Part shown: positions 12,740 to 25,222 of the stretch, one piece after another
Layout of the letters: the number at the start of each line of letters is the position of its first letter
Position numbering within the stretch: position 1 is the stretch's first letter
Source of the DNA: Ophiodon elongatus
Lineage: Eukaryota; Chordata; Actinopteri; Perciformes; Hexagrammidae
Direction of reading: 5' to 3'
Length of the DNA: 64,000 nucleotides
Assembly (NCBI GenBank): GCA_016806645.1
Contig: JACSYO010001630.1
Location: forward strand, 591,001-655,000
The notes under the pieces: generated by a model
Databases searched by the model: none
Seen by the model: the letters and a program-made list of their open reading frames with translations, nothing else
Told to the model about the DNA's origin: nothing
Translations under genes and position numbers: made by a program

Positions 12740-15418
12740 GGCTTACTAATGTGTAGTAATTGACTCTCCTAATAGTGATTGCCAGCTAATTTTATTGCTG
12801 CTTTTCGTCAGCCTGCGGCTTAATTAGAATGTATTGCTGCTACATTTGCTGCTACGATACCTCTTAAGAAATAATTATCCCTACATGTAATTATACAGCT
12901 ACATCGTTACAAAAATAATGGTCCTACTGAGGACAACTTTAAAAGGAATTATTAATTATATTTAGTAAAGAAATAGTTTTATTTCATCATTGCCCATGGC
13001 TATGTATGTTTCGTTCAAATTAAATCAAATATATTAGGGCAATAAATAAAGATTAGTAAAACATATCCTGTGTGCAAACATATAGTATTGTCAAAGTATG
13101 TAGGGAAGGCAGGGAAGACTGGAAATATGGGAAAACCAGATGATTTTAATGTCCCATTACACTACATCAGTGAGACTCAACTTTCGGCTCACGGGGCCCT
13201 GATAGGGTGCCAGATGGCCCACCAACCGTTTTCTCTTTCACAATTAAAATAATTTGATTCACAATGGGATTTCTTTTTGTACTTTGAGTAAGGTGCCAGA
13301 GTCAGAGCCAAACAGCATCAAAATAGACTGATAGAGGTGGTTTAGCCGAAAAAGTGCCAAGAGAAGAACCTCCGGACACCTACGCCCTGAATGTCTTCAA
13401 ATCCTAGAAACTAGTTGTCAATCCTTGTGCCAAGTTCATTCAGTTAATAAGTAAAGTCAAATGATCACCCAATAGGCCTGTGTGCACAGCGGCAACACAA
13501 CAAGACTCATTGTCTTACCTGCAGCAGTGCGTTCTCCTTGTAAGTTTAAGTCAGTAGGCCACAATCATATTATTCATGTCATTTTTGTGTACATTTTTTT
13601 CCTCTATTGTCTTCCAGCATTTAGGTGGTTGAATATAGTATGTCTTTTTCACTGCATGGTTGCACACCGTTGATTATGTCGTGCCGATAGTAGTGATGAA
13701 CTGTCACCAGGTCGCAGTTTTAGCGACTTTGTTTCGCAATAATAACTGATTTGGCTCTCGGACTTGAATTGTAAGGTTTAATAGTGGGGTGAAACTACAC
13801 GACTTTGGCAGTCTTATAAATAATCAATTTATTTTGAGATATTTACACAAACTCACTGTTGGTGATTTATTCACACATTTCATTATTTCTTTTTAATTGT
13901 AAAATGAAACTGTAAAGAGCGTTAATTGGCCACTACACATACAATTATTGTAAAAATGTAATTCAATTACTGCAGCGTGATTTAATTTAATTAATGTAGC
14001 TTAATTACATGTAATTTATGTAGTGCGACCCCTTGAATATAGCACTGCCTTCTGTGTCTGACAGGCTACAACTGAGTGTCTTTCAAGCTGTGTAATTATT
14101 TTTCTATTCATATTTAAGAATTTTTTGTTTGTTATTTCCGCCTGTTGAATGAAGTCCAATATTCACTCTCCTTTAGCTCTGTTTTTTTGATCTCCACCAA
14201 CTCCTGAGGAAAATCAGAAGGGTGCGTGTTTCTTCACATCTGCATTTGGGTTCATCAAAAAGCCCTGGACCCTCACGGACTCAGAAACGTATATCCTTCG
14301 CCAGATTCCTCGTACGTGTGACATACTTGGCAATAAACAGTTCTGATTCTGAAACATCTCTTTTGCTGCTAAATGCTCCGCTGTGTTCACCAAGTGTGAT
14401 GACGTATACCGAGCGACGCACGCAGGAATGCCGAGACTGGTGTTCAAGACCAATTTTTGTGACATGGTGTGTTTTTTTTTTAAGTTTAGTTAGTGATGTT
14501 TGTGACGTGTATTCCGTGTTGCATTGATTACATTTGACCTAGTTGTCCTCCTTATTTTAAGTCTAACCTCTGACCAAGAAGAAGATGAAGATGATGAGAG
14601 CTAAGAGACTGGACCAAAACCAGTGAAGTTGTGGCCCGGGAAAACCGAAACAATTTTGACGCTAAAGACTGCCGAGCTGGTGATAATTCTCTTGAGTTTT
14701 TCATTACGCGTTACCCGTTCCACATGACATTTCACACTTTCATTGTGAACGAGTGCAGCTTTAAGGGAACATAATGAAATAATCTCATTAACTTAAGTGG
14801 ATGCTATAATGACAAGAGAGAGAGAGAGAGATGTTACCATCATCATCATCATCATTGAGCGTTGATGTGGGAAATGAGGATGGACATTTTTGTACGACAA
14901 CTGAAAAACCTATTTATTTATTATTGGCATGTAATTAATGCCATTCTTACAACCTTTTGAATTATTCCTTAATTTCCTTTATTCTTAAAGGTCTTTTTTG
15001 TTGGTCTGTTCAGTTTTTTCACTTATATTATATCATCTACTGTCTTTTTATTGTTTGATTTTATTGTCTATTTTGTCCTTGTTTAAATGTGTTGCATTTA
15101 AAATAAATTGCAAAAAGCACTTTGAGCCTCATCTTTTTGCTTCAGTGTCCCTGAAACAATACAGTAAAAACCTTTAATTAATCAAACATCTAAGTATATA
15201 TATCTGATATGATCATATTTTTGGGGCTGTAGCAGTTGACGGCCCCAGGCCTGAACCTGCCTTTACCTAATATTCTAATCTTCCTCTGCTTTTATTTGAT
15301 GCTCTGCTGTAATGAAACCATTTCTGTATGTTTTCTTTTCTTTGCTTCAGCAGAGCATTCTAATTCAGAGGAAATTTGAGAAAATTGTTCCATTCCATTT
15401 TACCTGCCTGCTGGTTGC

Positions 15419-15420
<2 letters not shown>
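12740..15420. other. Gene-free interval
   Basis: 12750-12960 is unique and rich in TAATT cores and could continue the putative regulatory stretch before the microsatellites. The rest is AT-rich with a GA run at 14815-14831 and an ATC run at 14839-14854. No exon supported. Confidence 0.4.

Positions 15421-15423
<3 letters not shown>

Positions 15424-15477
<54 letters not shown>
15424..15477. repeat. (GT)n microsatellite
   Basis: About 26 perfect GT units. Confidence 0.97.
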
Positions 15478-15478
<1 letters not shown>

Positions 15479-15639
15479 ACGCTGATAGACATCAGAAAGC
15501 TAGATAGCTGAAGGCTGAAGGCATTAAGGGAGGAGAGGAGAGGAGGACATTAATCTGAAGAAAATTAAAATCTGGAGCGGTGCATTTAGGATGGAGAACG
15601 ACCGCCACTTCTGATAAGAAGTGGTTAAGGAGAGCACAG

Positions 15640-16004
15640 ATTAAGATAAATGGGTAGGAGAGACAGAGGAAAGGAGGAAGAGGGGGAGGAAAGCCAGGGG
15701 GAAGGAGAAGAGGAAGAACTAGTGTTGAAGAAAAGTAGATTGTGAGAATTGTTCAGGGGAGGAGGAGTAATGAGTGAGGGAAGAATGAAAGGAAGAAGAG
15801 GAGGAGGAATGTCTGTGGGAACAACCTAAAGATGATTGGAAAGGCAGAGGGAAAGAGAGAACAGAGAGAAAAGGAAAAAAGATATACAAAGGAAAGGGGG
15901 GAGAAGTGAGGAAAGAAGGGATCAAAATGGAAAAACATTGGTGAAAAGGGAAGAATGAAGGATGGATGGAGAGGAGAGGAGAGGAGAGGAGAGGAGAGGA
16001 GGCT
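15640..16004. repeat. Strand-biased polypurine tract with GGAGA pentamer repeat
   Basis: Over about 360 bp the plus strand is overwhelmingly A/G, ending in tandem GAGAG/GAGGA units at 15969-16002. Long mirror-like purine tracts can form triplex (H-DNA). The Ser/Phe-rich minus-strand frames are artefacts of this bias. Confidence 0.9.
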
Positions 16005-16040
16005 ATCTAACAAAATGTCTCAGACTGCTAATATGGCCTC

Positions 16041-16042
<2 letters not shown>

Positions 16043-16134
<92 letters not shown>

Positions 16135-16209
16135 GCAGCACATGTAGATAGCAGTGGCTCTGTGGTCTTGAGCATCAATAACATCAGGTTATCTGGAGTA
16201 TGGTCTGGT

Positions 16210-16269
<60 letters not shown>
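16043..16269. repeat. Long (GT)n followed by inverted (CA)n
   Basis: GT run at 16043-16131 (about 44 units), 80 bp of spacer, then a CA run at 16212-16269 (about 29 units). As GT and CA arms are complementary, the pair could fold into a large stem. Confidence 0.97.
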
Positions 16270-16271
<2 letters not shown>

Positions 16272-16274
16272 GAG

Positions 16275-17928
16275 TGATAGCGGCGCCACAGAGGTGGCTG
16301 TCTGAGGTTAGCAAAGCTGTGCTTAACAGAATGTTGTAGATTTAAGACTGTGGCCAGTAGACAAGATGTGGAGCAGATTTAACTGCAGCCTGCAGCGTCC
16401 GCTGGCCACTGAATTACTACACAACCATTTACATGGAGAACACCTGACTTTGTTTCTTATATCTACTTTCTTAAGTATCATTTATTGTTAAATTTTTTTC
16501 ATTTTTGGACACACATTTTTCACATGACCAGTAGCTTACGGTGGCTAATGTTAGCTAATTTATGCAAGCTTTAAACAGATATCACATTTCTAACTGATGT
16601 TATTACATCTCACCATTTATCATTAACTCATAATTGTCACATCGTCACATTGGTTCGGGTAAAAGTTACATGGTGTCGCTTTAAAAGTAATAACCTGAAA
16701 AGAAAAAAATGATATGTCATGAATTAAATGTAATTACTTTTCATTTTGAAATGATAACAGACTGTTGACAATATTATGTAGTTAACTATGTCATATCTAT
16801 ACTTGAGCTATGGTTGCGCCCAAAAAATCACGCCAGACATTAATCCACATAGTTTCTGTCAAAGACCAACCAGAGCCCGAACCCCGGCAGCAGTTTTGAG
16901 CACGGGCATGAACCTGGAACTGGAAAAAAAGGAAATAAATATATTTAAAACATTATCACAAACTAATATCAACTTATGTCTTTTCAGTGCAGCAGCAGAC
17001 GTTTGTGACGCAATCTCCACCTTCTCCTTCCGAATGTTCAGCACATATCACAGACTATAAGGTCAAAAATGGGAAATTGCCGCAAAACTAACATGTTTCA
17101 AGCGCGAGGGAATTTTGAGAAATTACACCCAATCTCAAGAATCAAGCTCCCAACTCAAGCTTCCTTTTTGCAATACCTAACAGTAATTTTCTGAATGCGA
17201 TTTCTTGTTTTTATTTTCTGTAAGTGTGTGTGTATTTGTGGTAATGTTAAAGGTTATAAGGGTACACGGCTCATCTATCGTCATTGTAGTATAGGGTTGC
17301 GCAAGAAAATGCAGTTTGTTGTCCCATTTTGCTACACAACAAAAACACACACAACAAAAACTAAAAACTATTATATATGTGGAGGGTGAAGGATACATAT
17401 AGGAGTCTCACAGCCTGAAGAAAGAAGCTGGTCTGAAGTCTGGTGCTACGGCAGCTTACCAAGAGGCGGCAGGGTGACCAGGCTGTGGCTGCGGTGGGTG
17501 TTGTCATTTATTATCCTTTGGGGTCCTCGCTGGCACCTCTTGTCACCAATATTACTGATGCTCGGTAGTATTTAATCTTTTTCATAGCAGCATTAAAATT
17601 GTGTAGCCTTTGTGTTTGGCCTGTTGCAGTGTGTTGAGTGCTGAATGGCCACCAGCAGGAGACCTGAGCTCTTCAGCTGTCACCTATTTAACACCACAGT
17701 CAATGTTCTGACCACTTTATTCACTACGAATAACCCCCATAATGGTTTGTGGGATCTGTCAGGTACTCTAAATATGTGTTTGTCAGGTGGACTGACAACT
17801 CTGGACCACACACGCACAAACAGACACGCACACACATACGTACATTGTCAGGCAGTCAGTGGCCAGTCAATCACTCAGAACAGAGCTTTGAAGCCCGGAG
17901 TCAAGCCTGGTAGACCATGTGAAAGAGT

Positions 17929-17962
<34 letters not shown>

Positions 17963-18300
17963 ATTTGAGTGTGTGTCAGAGTGATGGCTGCAGTTGTTGC
18001 AAAATATTGGTCGGTGGGCCTGCTCTCTTTCCTGGGTTGAAAGTGTTCTATTGTGTGTATTGGTGTTGTCTTCCTGTCACTTCAGCCAGTTTTGTTGCGT
18101 AAGTGAACCCAAAACCTAAGTTTTGGGTTCACTTTTTGGGTTTACTTTTTTATTTTTATTTTTTGAACACATTCTTTTTGAAATATCAAAGAACTATTCT
18201 TCGAAACCCACTATTTGTCCTGAATATGGTATTCACAGGAAACAGGAAGTTTCCGCTTGTGACATATACACAGTCTCTTTTCAAAATAAACTATTCAAAA
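16275..18300. other. Gene-free interval
   Basis: No exon or clear transposon. A short GT run is at 17932-17960. Confidence 0.5.
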
Positions 18301-18304
18301 GTTT

Positions 18305-18720
18305 CTAGGTTTACGTACGAAACAAAACTACTTGGTTAGATTATGGCAAAAAAAATAACTTGGTTAGGCTGAAGAAGAAAAAAATCATGGTTTGGGTTAA
18401 AATAACTATGTTTCTTATGTAAAATAACTACGTGTGTCACGTTCAGTAACTGCCGGTGAAGGTCCTGTGTTTGTTTGACCCGTCTAACCTAGTCCTCCAA
18501 CCTGCCCTACGGGGACTTTCTTGCTCTTTATACTATGTCACTAATCTGTCTCATAATGATGTGAATGGATTTACATTGGAGTTAGTTTAAAGCCTGGTGC
18601 GTCTCATACAGACGCACACAACACAGAAGGGCACTGACCAAGCGTGTGTTGTTGAGTTAGGAGTGAGAACGAGTTGTACGAATACCCTACGAGGAAATAG
18701 CTGTGACAATACGTTGCCCC
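18305..18720 (+). repeat. Interspersed repeat, family C (CTTGGTTAG / GGTTTGGGTT type)
   Basis: Contains ACTTGGTTAGATTATGGC, ATGGTTTGGGTTAAAATAAC, GTTTGTTTGACCCG, GCACTGACCAAGC and GTTAGGAGTGAGAAC, the same order of motifs as at 10.6-11.0 kb and inverted at 31.0-31.4 kb. Non-coding; class unknown. Its CTTGGTTAGG motif is the likely seed of the 27-bp minisatellite near 4 kb. Confidence 0.7.
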
Positions 18721-19445
18721 GAAGAGTTTATCCCAGGTGGGTCTGAAAACTGAAGCCTGCTGTTAGTCGTCAGAGTGAAGCTAAATGTGGAGATGCTCCA
18801 GGACAGTCTGACAGCTGTATGCCTGGGCAAGGGATGTGAATTACAGTATGTTGAGGTGTGTATGATGAGGTGTGTTTAGTGGCTATTTTGTGGTGTGCAG
18901 GTGATTTTCAGTGATAGGGTTAAGGTTGGCTAGCTTTCCATTAGCCTGGACAGCATTCAGTCACCTTCACTTTCACCCTTCCTCAGGCCATACATTAACA
19001 TTCCTCCATCTCTGCCGTGTGTTTGTGTGTAGGTGTGTAGGTGTGTGTGTTTATTGGTGTTTGTCTTTCCGTTATTTTGCCTGTCCGTGTGTGTGTGTGT
19101 GTTCCCATGTCTGTGTACGTGTCAGACTACGTGTGAGTGAAAGTGTGAGTGAGTGTTAATCTCCTCAATATTGCCTCCATGAAATTGACATTTGACTGTA
19201 ATTGTGTAGCGACAGTGATCCGGTCCATCCCGTACTCTGATTGGATGAGGATATTACACACACACACTATGACCAGTCACACTTCCTGCCAGTTAACGGC
19301 ACAAATATAACGTCGAAAAAAAAATCCCCACAGTTTTACCCTGAATGGGAAGGATGGCGAGAGGGAGAGTGGATAGAGTAGGATTATCAGAACACCATAA
19401 AACTGGAAACAGTTTGGAAAGAAATGATGGAAGGGACACTTTAAT
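18721..19445. other. Gene-free interval with GT-rich patch
   Basis: GTGT-rich imperfect repeat at about 19020-19155. No exon supported. Confidence 0.5.
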
Positions 19446-19710
19446 GGACCTGTACTTGTATAGCGCTTTTCTGGTCTTCCGACCACTCAGAGCGCTTTAA
19501 CACTACATGACATCATTCACCCACTGATGGGAGGAGCTAAGGTGCCACCTGCCCATCAGGAGCAGCTACCATTCACACACTGTAGGCACAGCTACAGGAG
19601 CAATTTGGGGTGAAGTATCTTGCCCAAGGACACATTGACATGGGCTAGTGGATTGAACCACCGATCCTCTGATTGAAGGACAACCCTGCTCACCACTGAG
19701 CCACAAGTAA
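19446..19710 (-). mobile_element. tRNA-derived SINE (full-length-like)
   Basis: On the minus strand: A-box-like GTGGCTCAGTGGTGAGC and B-box-like CGGTGGTTCAATCC (head near 19650-19710), then CCTTGGGCAAG, CCATCAGTGGG and the tail AGCGCTTTGAGTGG...TATACAAGTACAG at about 19450. Further copies are at 42.74 and 60.36 kb, with partial ones at 20.94 and 45.30 kb. Confidence 0.82.
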
Positions 19711-19738
19711 CTTTTATGAGAAAAAACACAAATGTGTC

Positions 19739-20301
19739 TGAGAAAGCTCTCAAAGCTAGCTACTTAGTAGCTGAACTGTTGGCCAAATCAAAAAGCCCAC
19801 ACACTGTGGCAGAGACATTAATACTACATGCTGCAAAGCCATTGTGAACGAGATGCTCGGCACTGACGCAGTTAACAAAGTAGCTGAAGTCCCACTCTCA
19901 GATAATACAATATGCCAGACGTATTGGTGACATGTCTGCAGACATCGAAAGCGCAATTTCAACATTGCATCCATTTTCCACAACATAGCTGTGTGAGATG
20001 AGCTTTTCAAGCACGGCTGCTGTGAAAACTAAAAACAGAGAGAGAGAGACAGAGCTGTTGAAGAAGAGCTTCGTGTGTGACTTTCTTCAGCTTCTGCCAG
20101 GATATCAGCTCTGTGATCATCCAAACAGGCCCAGGTTTTACACTGAGTAAGTATCAACAAATTAAGAGACTTAAATTGTCAGCATATATGCTGTATTATG
20201 CTACAATGTGACATTTTGTAACTTTTTGGGTTGTTGGTGTGCCGCAAGATTTCTTTATTGTAAAAAATGTGCCGTGGCTCAAAAAAGGTTGAAAAACACT
20301 G
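19739..20301 (+). pseudogene. hAT (Charlie/ZBED-like) transposase remnant
   Basis: Broken plus-strand frames read EKALKASYLVAELLAKSK, PHTVAETLILHAAK, then after a frameshift VNEMLGTDAVNKVAEVPLSD, another shift to RRIGDMSADIE, and later FSTAAVKTKNRE. This order is that of the transposase/ZBED5-like hAT family. The piece ends in GTGCCGTGGCTCAAAAAAGG...AACACTG at 20301, a typical hAT-Charlie terminus. Much of the catalytic core is missing and at least two frameshifts and stops occur, so it is dead. An L2 fragment abuts it directly. Confidence 0.75.
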
Positions 20302-20938
20302 ATCTAGTTGATAGTGCTACAGGCTCACTGAGACTGGCACTAGACTCTATAGCTCCTCTAAAAAAAGAAGATAATAAAACAGAGGAGGTTCACTCCATGG
20401 TATAACCCTCAAACCCGCAAAATAAAACAAACATCGCGAAAGCTTGAAAGGATATGGCATTCCACCAATTTAGAAGAATCTGGGTTAGTTTGGCGAGATA
20501 GTCTTAAAACATATAAGAAGGCCCTCCGTAATGCCAGAGAAGCCTATTACTCCTCAATAATAGAGAAAAATAAGAAAATAAGAACTAGACCGATCTCTAA
20601 CCTTCCCTTCCTCTCTAAGATTCTTGAGAAAGTAGTCACAAATCAGTTATGTGACTTTCTACAGAACAATAGTTTATTTGAGGATTTTCAGTCAGGATTT
20701 AGAAAACACCATAGCACAGAGACGGCACTGGTGAAAATGACTAATGACCTTCTAATTGCATCAGATAAAGGACTTGTCTCTGTACTTGTCTTGTTAGACC
20801 TTAGTGCTGCGTTTGATACCATTGACCATCACATCCTATTACAGAGATTAGAACATTTGATTGGTATTAAAGGAACCGCACTGAGCTGGTCACGGCGTTC
20901 CACAGGGTTCTGTACTTGGACCAATTTTTTGTGAATAA
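20302..20938 (+). mobile_element. L2/Maui-like LINE fragment (linker and RT N-terminal part), internally deleted
   Basis: Plus-strand coding traces include the RT region LLDLSAAFDTIDHHILLQRL (about 20790-20850), preceded by FQSGFRKHHSTETALVK. Compared with the inverted copy at 39.2-41.5 kb, about 270 bp are missing at about 20583 (between AATAAGAA and AGACCGATCTC) and another block is missing after GAGCTGG at about 20888. The catalytic YADD box is absent. Defunct. Confidence 0.85.
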
Positions 20939-21025
20939 ATCTAACTAACATTCATACCCATTCATACATCGTAGGAATGTGGGGTTAAGTTTCTTACTGA
21001 AGGACACATTGACATGGACTAGAAC
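20939..21025 (-). mobile_element. Partial tRNA-SINE fragment
   Basis: Resembles the middle of the SINE family at 19.45 kb (ATTCATACATCGTAGG..., AAGGACACATTGACATGG) with head and tail missing. Adjacent to the broken L2 copy. Confidence 0.6.
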
Positions 21026-21039
21026 ATTTTAGTAAGAGT

Positions 21040-24000
21040 ATATTTTCTCACTCACTTGACTGGAAGCAGGGTGAAACAGCTAGTCTGGCCGTTTCCAGAG
21101 GTAAATAAAAACATCTGCATTTGCCTTCCATTACATCTAAATAATTCAAAGAGCATAGGACAGAAAAAGATCTATCTGTACAATAATGGAATTTTTTTAG
21201 GTTGGAGTCATTAAATTACTGTTCCCATTCAACGAAATGGCATTGTCAATTATGTGTCAAGGAAAATGTATTTTCTCCCGGACTTTCTTTGGTGAAACCA
21301 CTCAACGTTGACTTATTTAGAATTACGTCTCTAACTTAAATAACAGAAGAAACATACTTATTTTAAGCATGCCTAAACATAACCAAGTAGTTTTGCTTTG
21401 TTTGAATTCACAATGTTAACCACGTGTTTAAAACTGCGACTGTAAACCAGGAGAAATCTTCCCTTGAAACATAATTGAGATGCAGTTTAGTTGTATGGGA
21501 AAGTCATTTTGTAGAAGACAGGGTTGCCTGGTCATATCACGATTAAAGAACATGCGTGTGGCCTGGACATTGAACTGTTCACCGTAAACCTACGTCCATA
21601 TTATCTGAGAGGGTGTCCCCATGCCAGCGCCCTGGTATAAACTTTCCTCCCTCGGCCAACGCAGCGCTCGCAACTGACGTCATACGTCACCCAGGTTCAA
21701 TGCGATATCCGGGGACTTTAAACCCCGTCACTGTAATGTAATTCTGCTCACCTCTTCTCTCCAATAACAACACACCTGTTCTCTAACAACGCTATACCCA
21801 TATTTTCACCTTAGTGTTAACTAGTTCATTTTTTTGGCATTGTGTATATTTAGGATTTGCACCTTATTGTTAGATTATATATTCACAATGAGCACTGGGG
21901 ATACTGTTTTACTGATTAGAAGCATACAATATAACTTTACAACTGAATGCAGGTCATATTTGGCTATACATAATAATTTGCTCATCTATGTGTAAGTCAT
22001 TGTCTTCATTTTCTTTTTCGAAAAAGAGTCGTCAAATAATATTTTTCATCATAGTTTTGTTTAATGAAGTGAACACTACGCTGTCCTTCATGCTGGTCAG
22101 TATTTGAGACTCTGTCATGATAGAAATGTTTTAGGACGATTTACAGTATGTGCTTGAATAAAACACACTTAGGTCAAGGTTTAAAATGTATCGTCAAAGG
22201 CCACGTCCAGCAAACCACCAAACTGGACTTAAGAGGTTTTCACCTGACAATTAGTGTGTCTGCTCTCTCTCCCCGTCTCGTGCTCTCCATGTTTCCTTCC
22301 ACCTCTAAGCACCTTGGACAGGACCTACAGCCATTCCACCGCTGATTAAACCTAATAATTAGCTCTGTGTGTGCGCGTGCGCGTGTGCGTGTGTGTGTTT
22401 GTGTGTGTGTGTGCGTATGTGTGTGTGATTTTTATCATAGTTTTGAGGACATCCTATTCTTCTCCAATCATCAAGCAGCTCCCTGTGGGCAGACACTAAT
22501 TAAAATCAATAGTCTCCTCAGACTGACACTGAAGGTCCGGCTACGATGAAGCAACGCGACCAACAGACAATATTCACTATCTTCAAATTCTACTGCTTTC
22601 ACTGTGAAGGGCTCTTTGCAAAGAAACTGCTTTTTTTTTTGCATTTGACCGTGTGTTTCCCAGTGATACATAAAATCAGCTACTTGCAGTTTAAACCCAA
22701 ACCTGTTAGTGTCAGTGGTCATAAAGCCTGGTGTTGACAGTGAAGTCTCTGTTAGTGTGGAGTGAGGGGGTGATGGGATGAGAGACGAGGACAGGGGAAG
22801 AAGTAGAAGGTCACATAGACTTTGTTTACCTGGAGATGTGCTCCACGATAAACACAAAAACCTTTTGAATATACACAACAGGTGTATAATTGAGCTACAC
22901 CTCTCTACAGTTCTGCTAATAATAGTAAACTCTATAGATAATATACCGGCAGTACGAATTTTGGGGGACTCATGGGACGACACCAGATGGTAGTATTTCT
23001 AAATATGTAACCCTTACTAGCCCACCCTCAACAGAGATGAACTACCTGAAAAGATTAAACACAAAGATGTTTAATTACTCTACATCTGAGGTTGCCAAAT
23101 GTTTGGGGACTGAGAGCTACCTGACGGCTAGAGACATGGAGGCTACTCGTTTGATATAATCTTTGATATAATCTTCCCAAATAATATACATCTGCTTGGT
23201 TTACCTTTAAAACGAGATTAGGAGCATTTCAATTGCCTCCCAACGGCAGTGGCTCGTAGCTAACAGTGCTAACAGTGCTAACAGTGCTAAGAGTACAAAT
23301 GCTGCATTTAATTTGAACTGGGAAGTAGAAATATCCGAGTTCCTAGTTGTAAATTTCAACTGGAAAGCCACCTGAAGTCGGATGTCGGACTTATAGAGTG
23401 GGACAAACCCTACCTGCCCCGAACGTTAAGATCCAAGATTGCATTAGAGATCAACTGTTAACCATGTAAATATGCGGCACTCCCATTGCAAGAATTAAAA
23501 AAATATGTTGCATTCAGGGAAGAAAGCTTTGCCGGAATTCTACCCGTGACTCGTGCTATTTTTAGAAGAAACGAGGAATTTGGGCCTGCAGGGCTTCCTC
23601 CAGTGGCCACTGACATAAAGGAGTCAGGTGACGTAGAGCGAGAAAGTCTGCGTAGGGAGGAGATCAGGGTGGATGGATGTGACAAACAAACGTGAGTTTC
23701 ACCCAGGAGGCCGTTGCTCGTGTCCTGAGTGAAACCAAAAGTCAGTGTTGAATAATTTTATATTGAGCAAAGTACTTACGGAACATACTCAACTTACATC
23801 GCGCACGTAACATAGATGCGTCATGTATAATTCCTGACTGGAATTGTGACATGACTTAAATCTCTGATTATTTTTACATCAACTCAGTATGATAACATAC
23901 AGCAGATGTTTTAGAGTAGATACATGTTGCTCTCTCTGTTCAGCTCTCCATCACTGTTGAGCAGAAATTAGGATTACACATATCAGATATCCAAACCTTG

Positions 24001-24900
24001 CACGCATGTAAATTTACTACAAGAACTCATTTTTTCCCAATATGGAAGGTCCAATTCAACATGCGCCGTGGAACTTAGCGCTTGCAATTCCATCTCTTGA
24101 TCTGAAGGGACTTTAAAATAATTGTCTATGTTTCCCCTCTGGTCAGAGATGCAGCTTTTCAACCGGCAGCAAGGAGCTTCTCCAGCACGCCAGGAGCTTC
24201 ATGCTATACCTCCGTAATTCTTCCTTGTAGAAGCCCTAACAAACCAGTAAGAGTCGCTTTTGCCGAAACAGGAATGTGATCCCTCACCAGCATCCCATTT
24301 GCGAACACTGACAATTGTATGTAAAGTCCCTCAGCCAAACCGGAAATGTGCCAAGGCTATGCTAAGTTTATATCATTATCACATTGGAGAGACGGAGTCA
24401 CCAAGTAGATAAGCATGTCTAGCAAAATGAGTAGCCCGACATGCTAATTCAAAGGAATTACGACGCAGATAGAAATATATATTTTTTGGAGGAAAAACTC
24501 AATACCTAGAGCTGTAATTCTCTAACGAACAACACCATACAGGTAAATAACTATCAGCACTGTCAATCTAAAAATGCTGATATCAAAAGTCAAAAAAATG
24601 AAAGAGAACAGCAGGAATAATATTGTAGCTTAAGCATAAACAGTGGGGTGGCCTCTTGCACTGAGTATGTATGGCTGATGTGCTAATAGTGGGATGGGTG
24701 TAGGTGATAACAGTGTAGCAGTGTTTAGTCCCATCACACATATTAGCAGCTGCTTTCTATCCATCCATCACACACAGCCAGTGTGCCTGAAACACACCAC
24801 AAAATAGACACATTCATCAAAGCCTCTGAAGATGGCAACATACACACACATACACAAACAAACCTTGGGATGGCTGTCAGTGCAACAAACACACACAAAC
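21040..24900. other. Gene-free interval
   Basis: Contains a GC-interrupted GT run (22367-22428), a 9-bp GCTAACAGT tandem repeat (about 23258-23292) and a family C-like patch at about 23600-23840 (GACAAACAAACGTGAG, CACCCAGGAGGCCGTTG). Minus-strand open frames up to 170 codons (22471-22983) show no family signature. No exon supported. Confidence 0.45.
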
Positions 24901-24906
24901 TCGTCT

Positions 24907-24977
24907 CCCCCCCCCCCCGCCTCACCGCTGTCCCCCCCCCCCCCCCCCCCCCCCGCTCGCCCGTCCCCCCCCCCCCC
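24907..24977. repeat. Three clustered poly-C tracts
   Basis: Runs of 12, 23 and 13 consecutive C within 71 bp. The minus strand could form G-quadruplexes and the plus strand an i-motif. Run lengths are prone to sequencing error. Confidence 0.95.
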
Positions 24978-25105
24978 TCTTTCTAATAGTGTTGTGGTTG
25001 ACAGAGTTGTATGTGATGAATTGTATGTCTCTTCCAGACTTCTCAAAGTTAATTTTCTAAAGACTGCTGCCCACTGGAGAGGAGAGAAGATGATAGGAGA
25101 CTGGT

Positions 25106-25107
<2 letters not shown>

Positions 25108-25188
<81 letters not shown>

Positions 25189-25222
25189 TGCGCGTGCGTG
25201 TGCGTGCGTGTGTGTGTGTGTG
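25108..25222. repeat. (GT)n with (GC)-rich end
   Basis: A pure GT run followed by GCGCGTGCGCGTGCGTG-type alternating purine-pyrimidine sequence with Z-DNA potential. Confidence 0.97.

Noticed and set aside
22471..22983. 170-codon minus-strand frame
   Set aside because: No domain or composition bias typical of protein; not supported by splice context.
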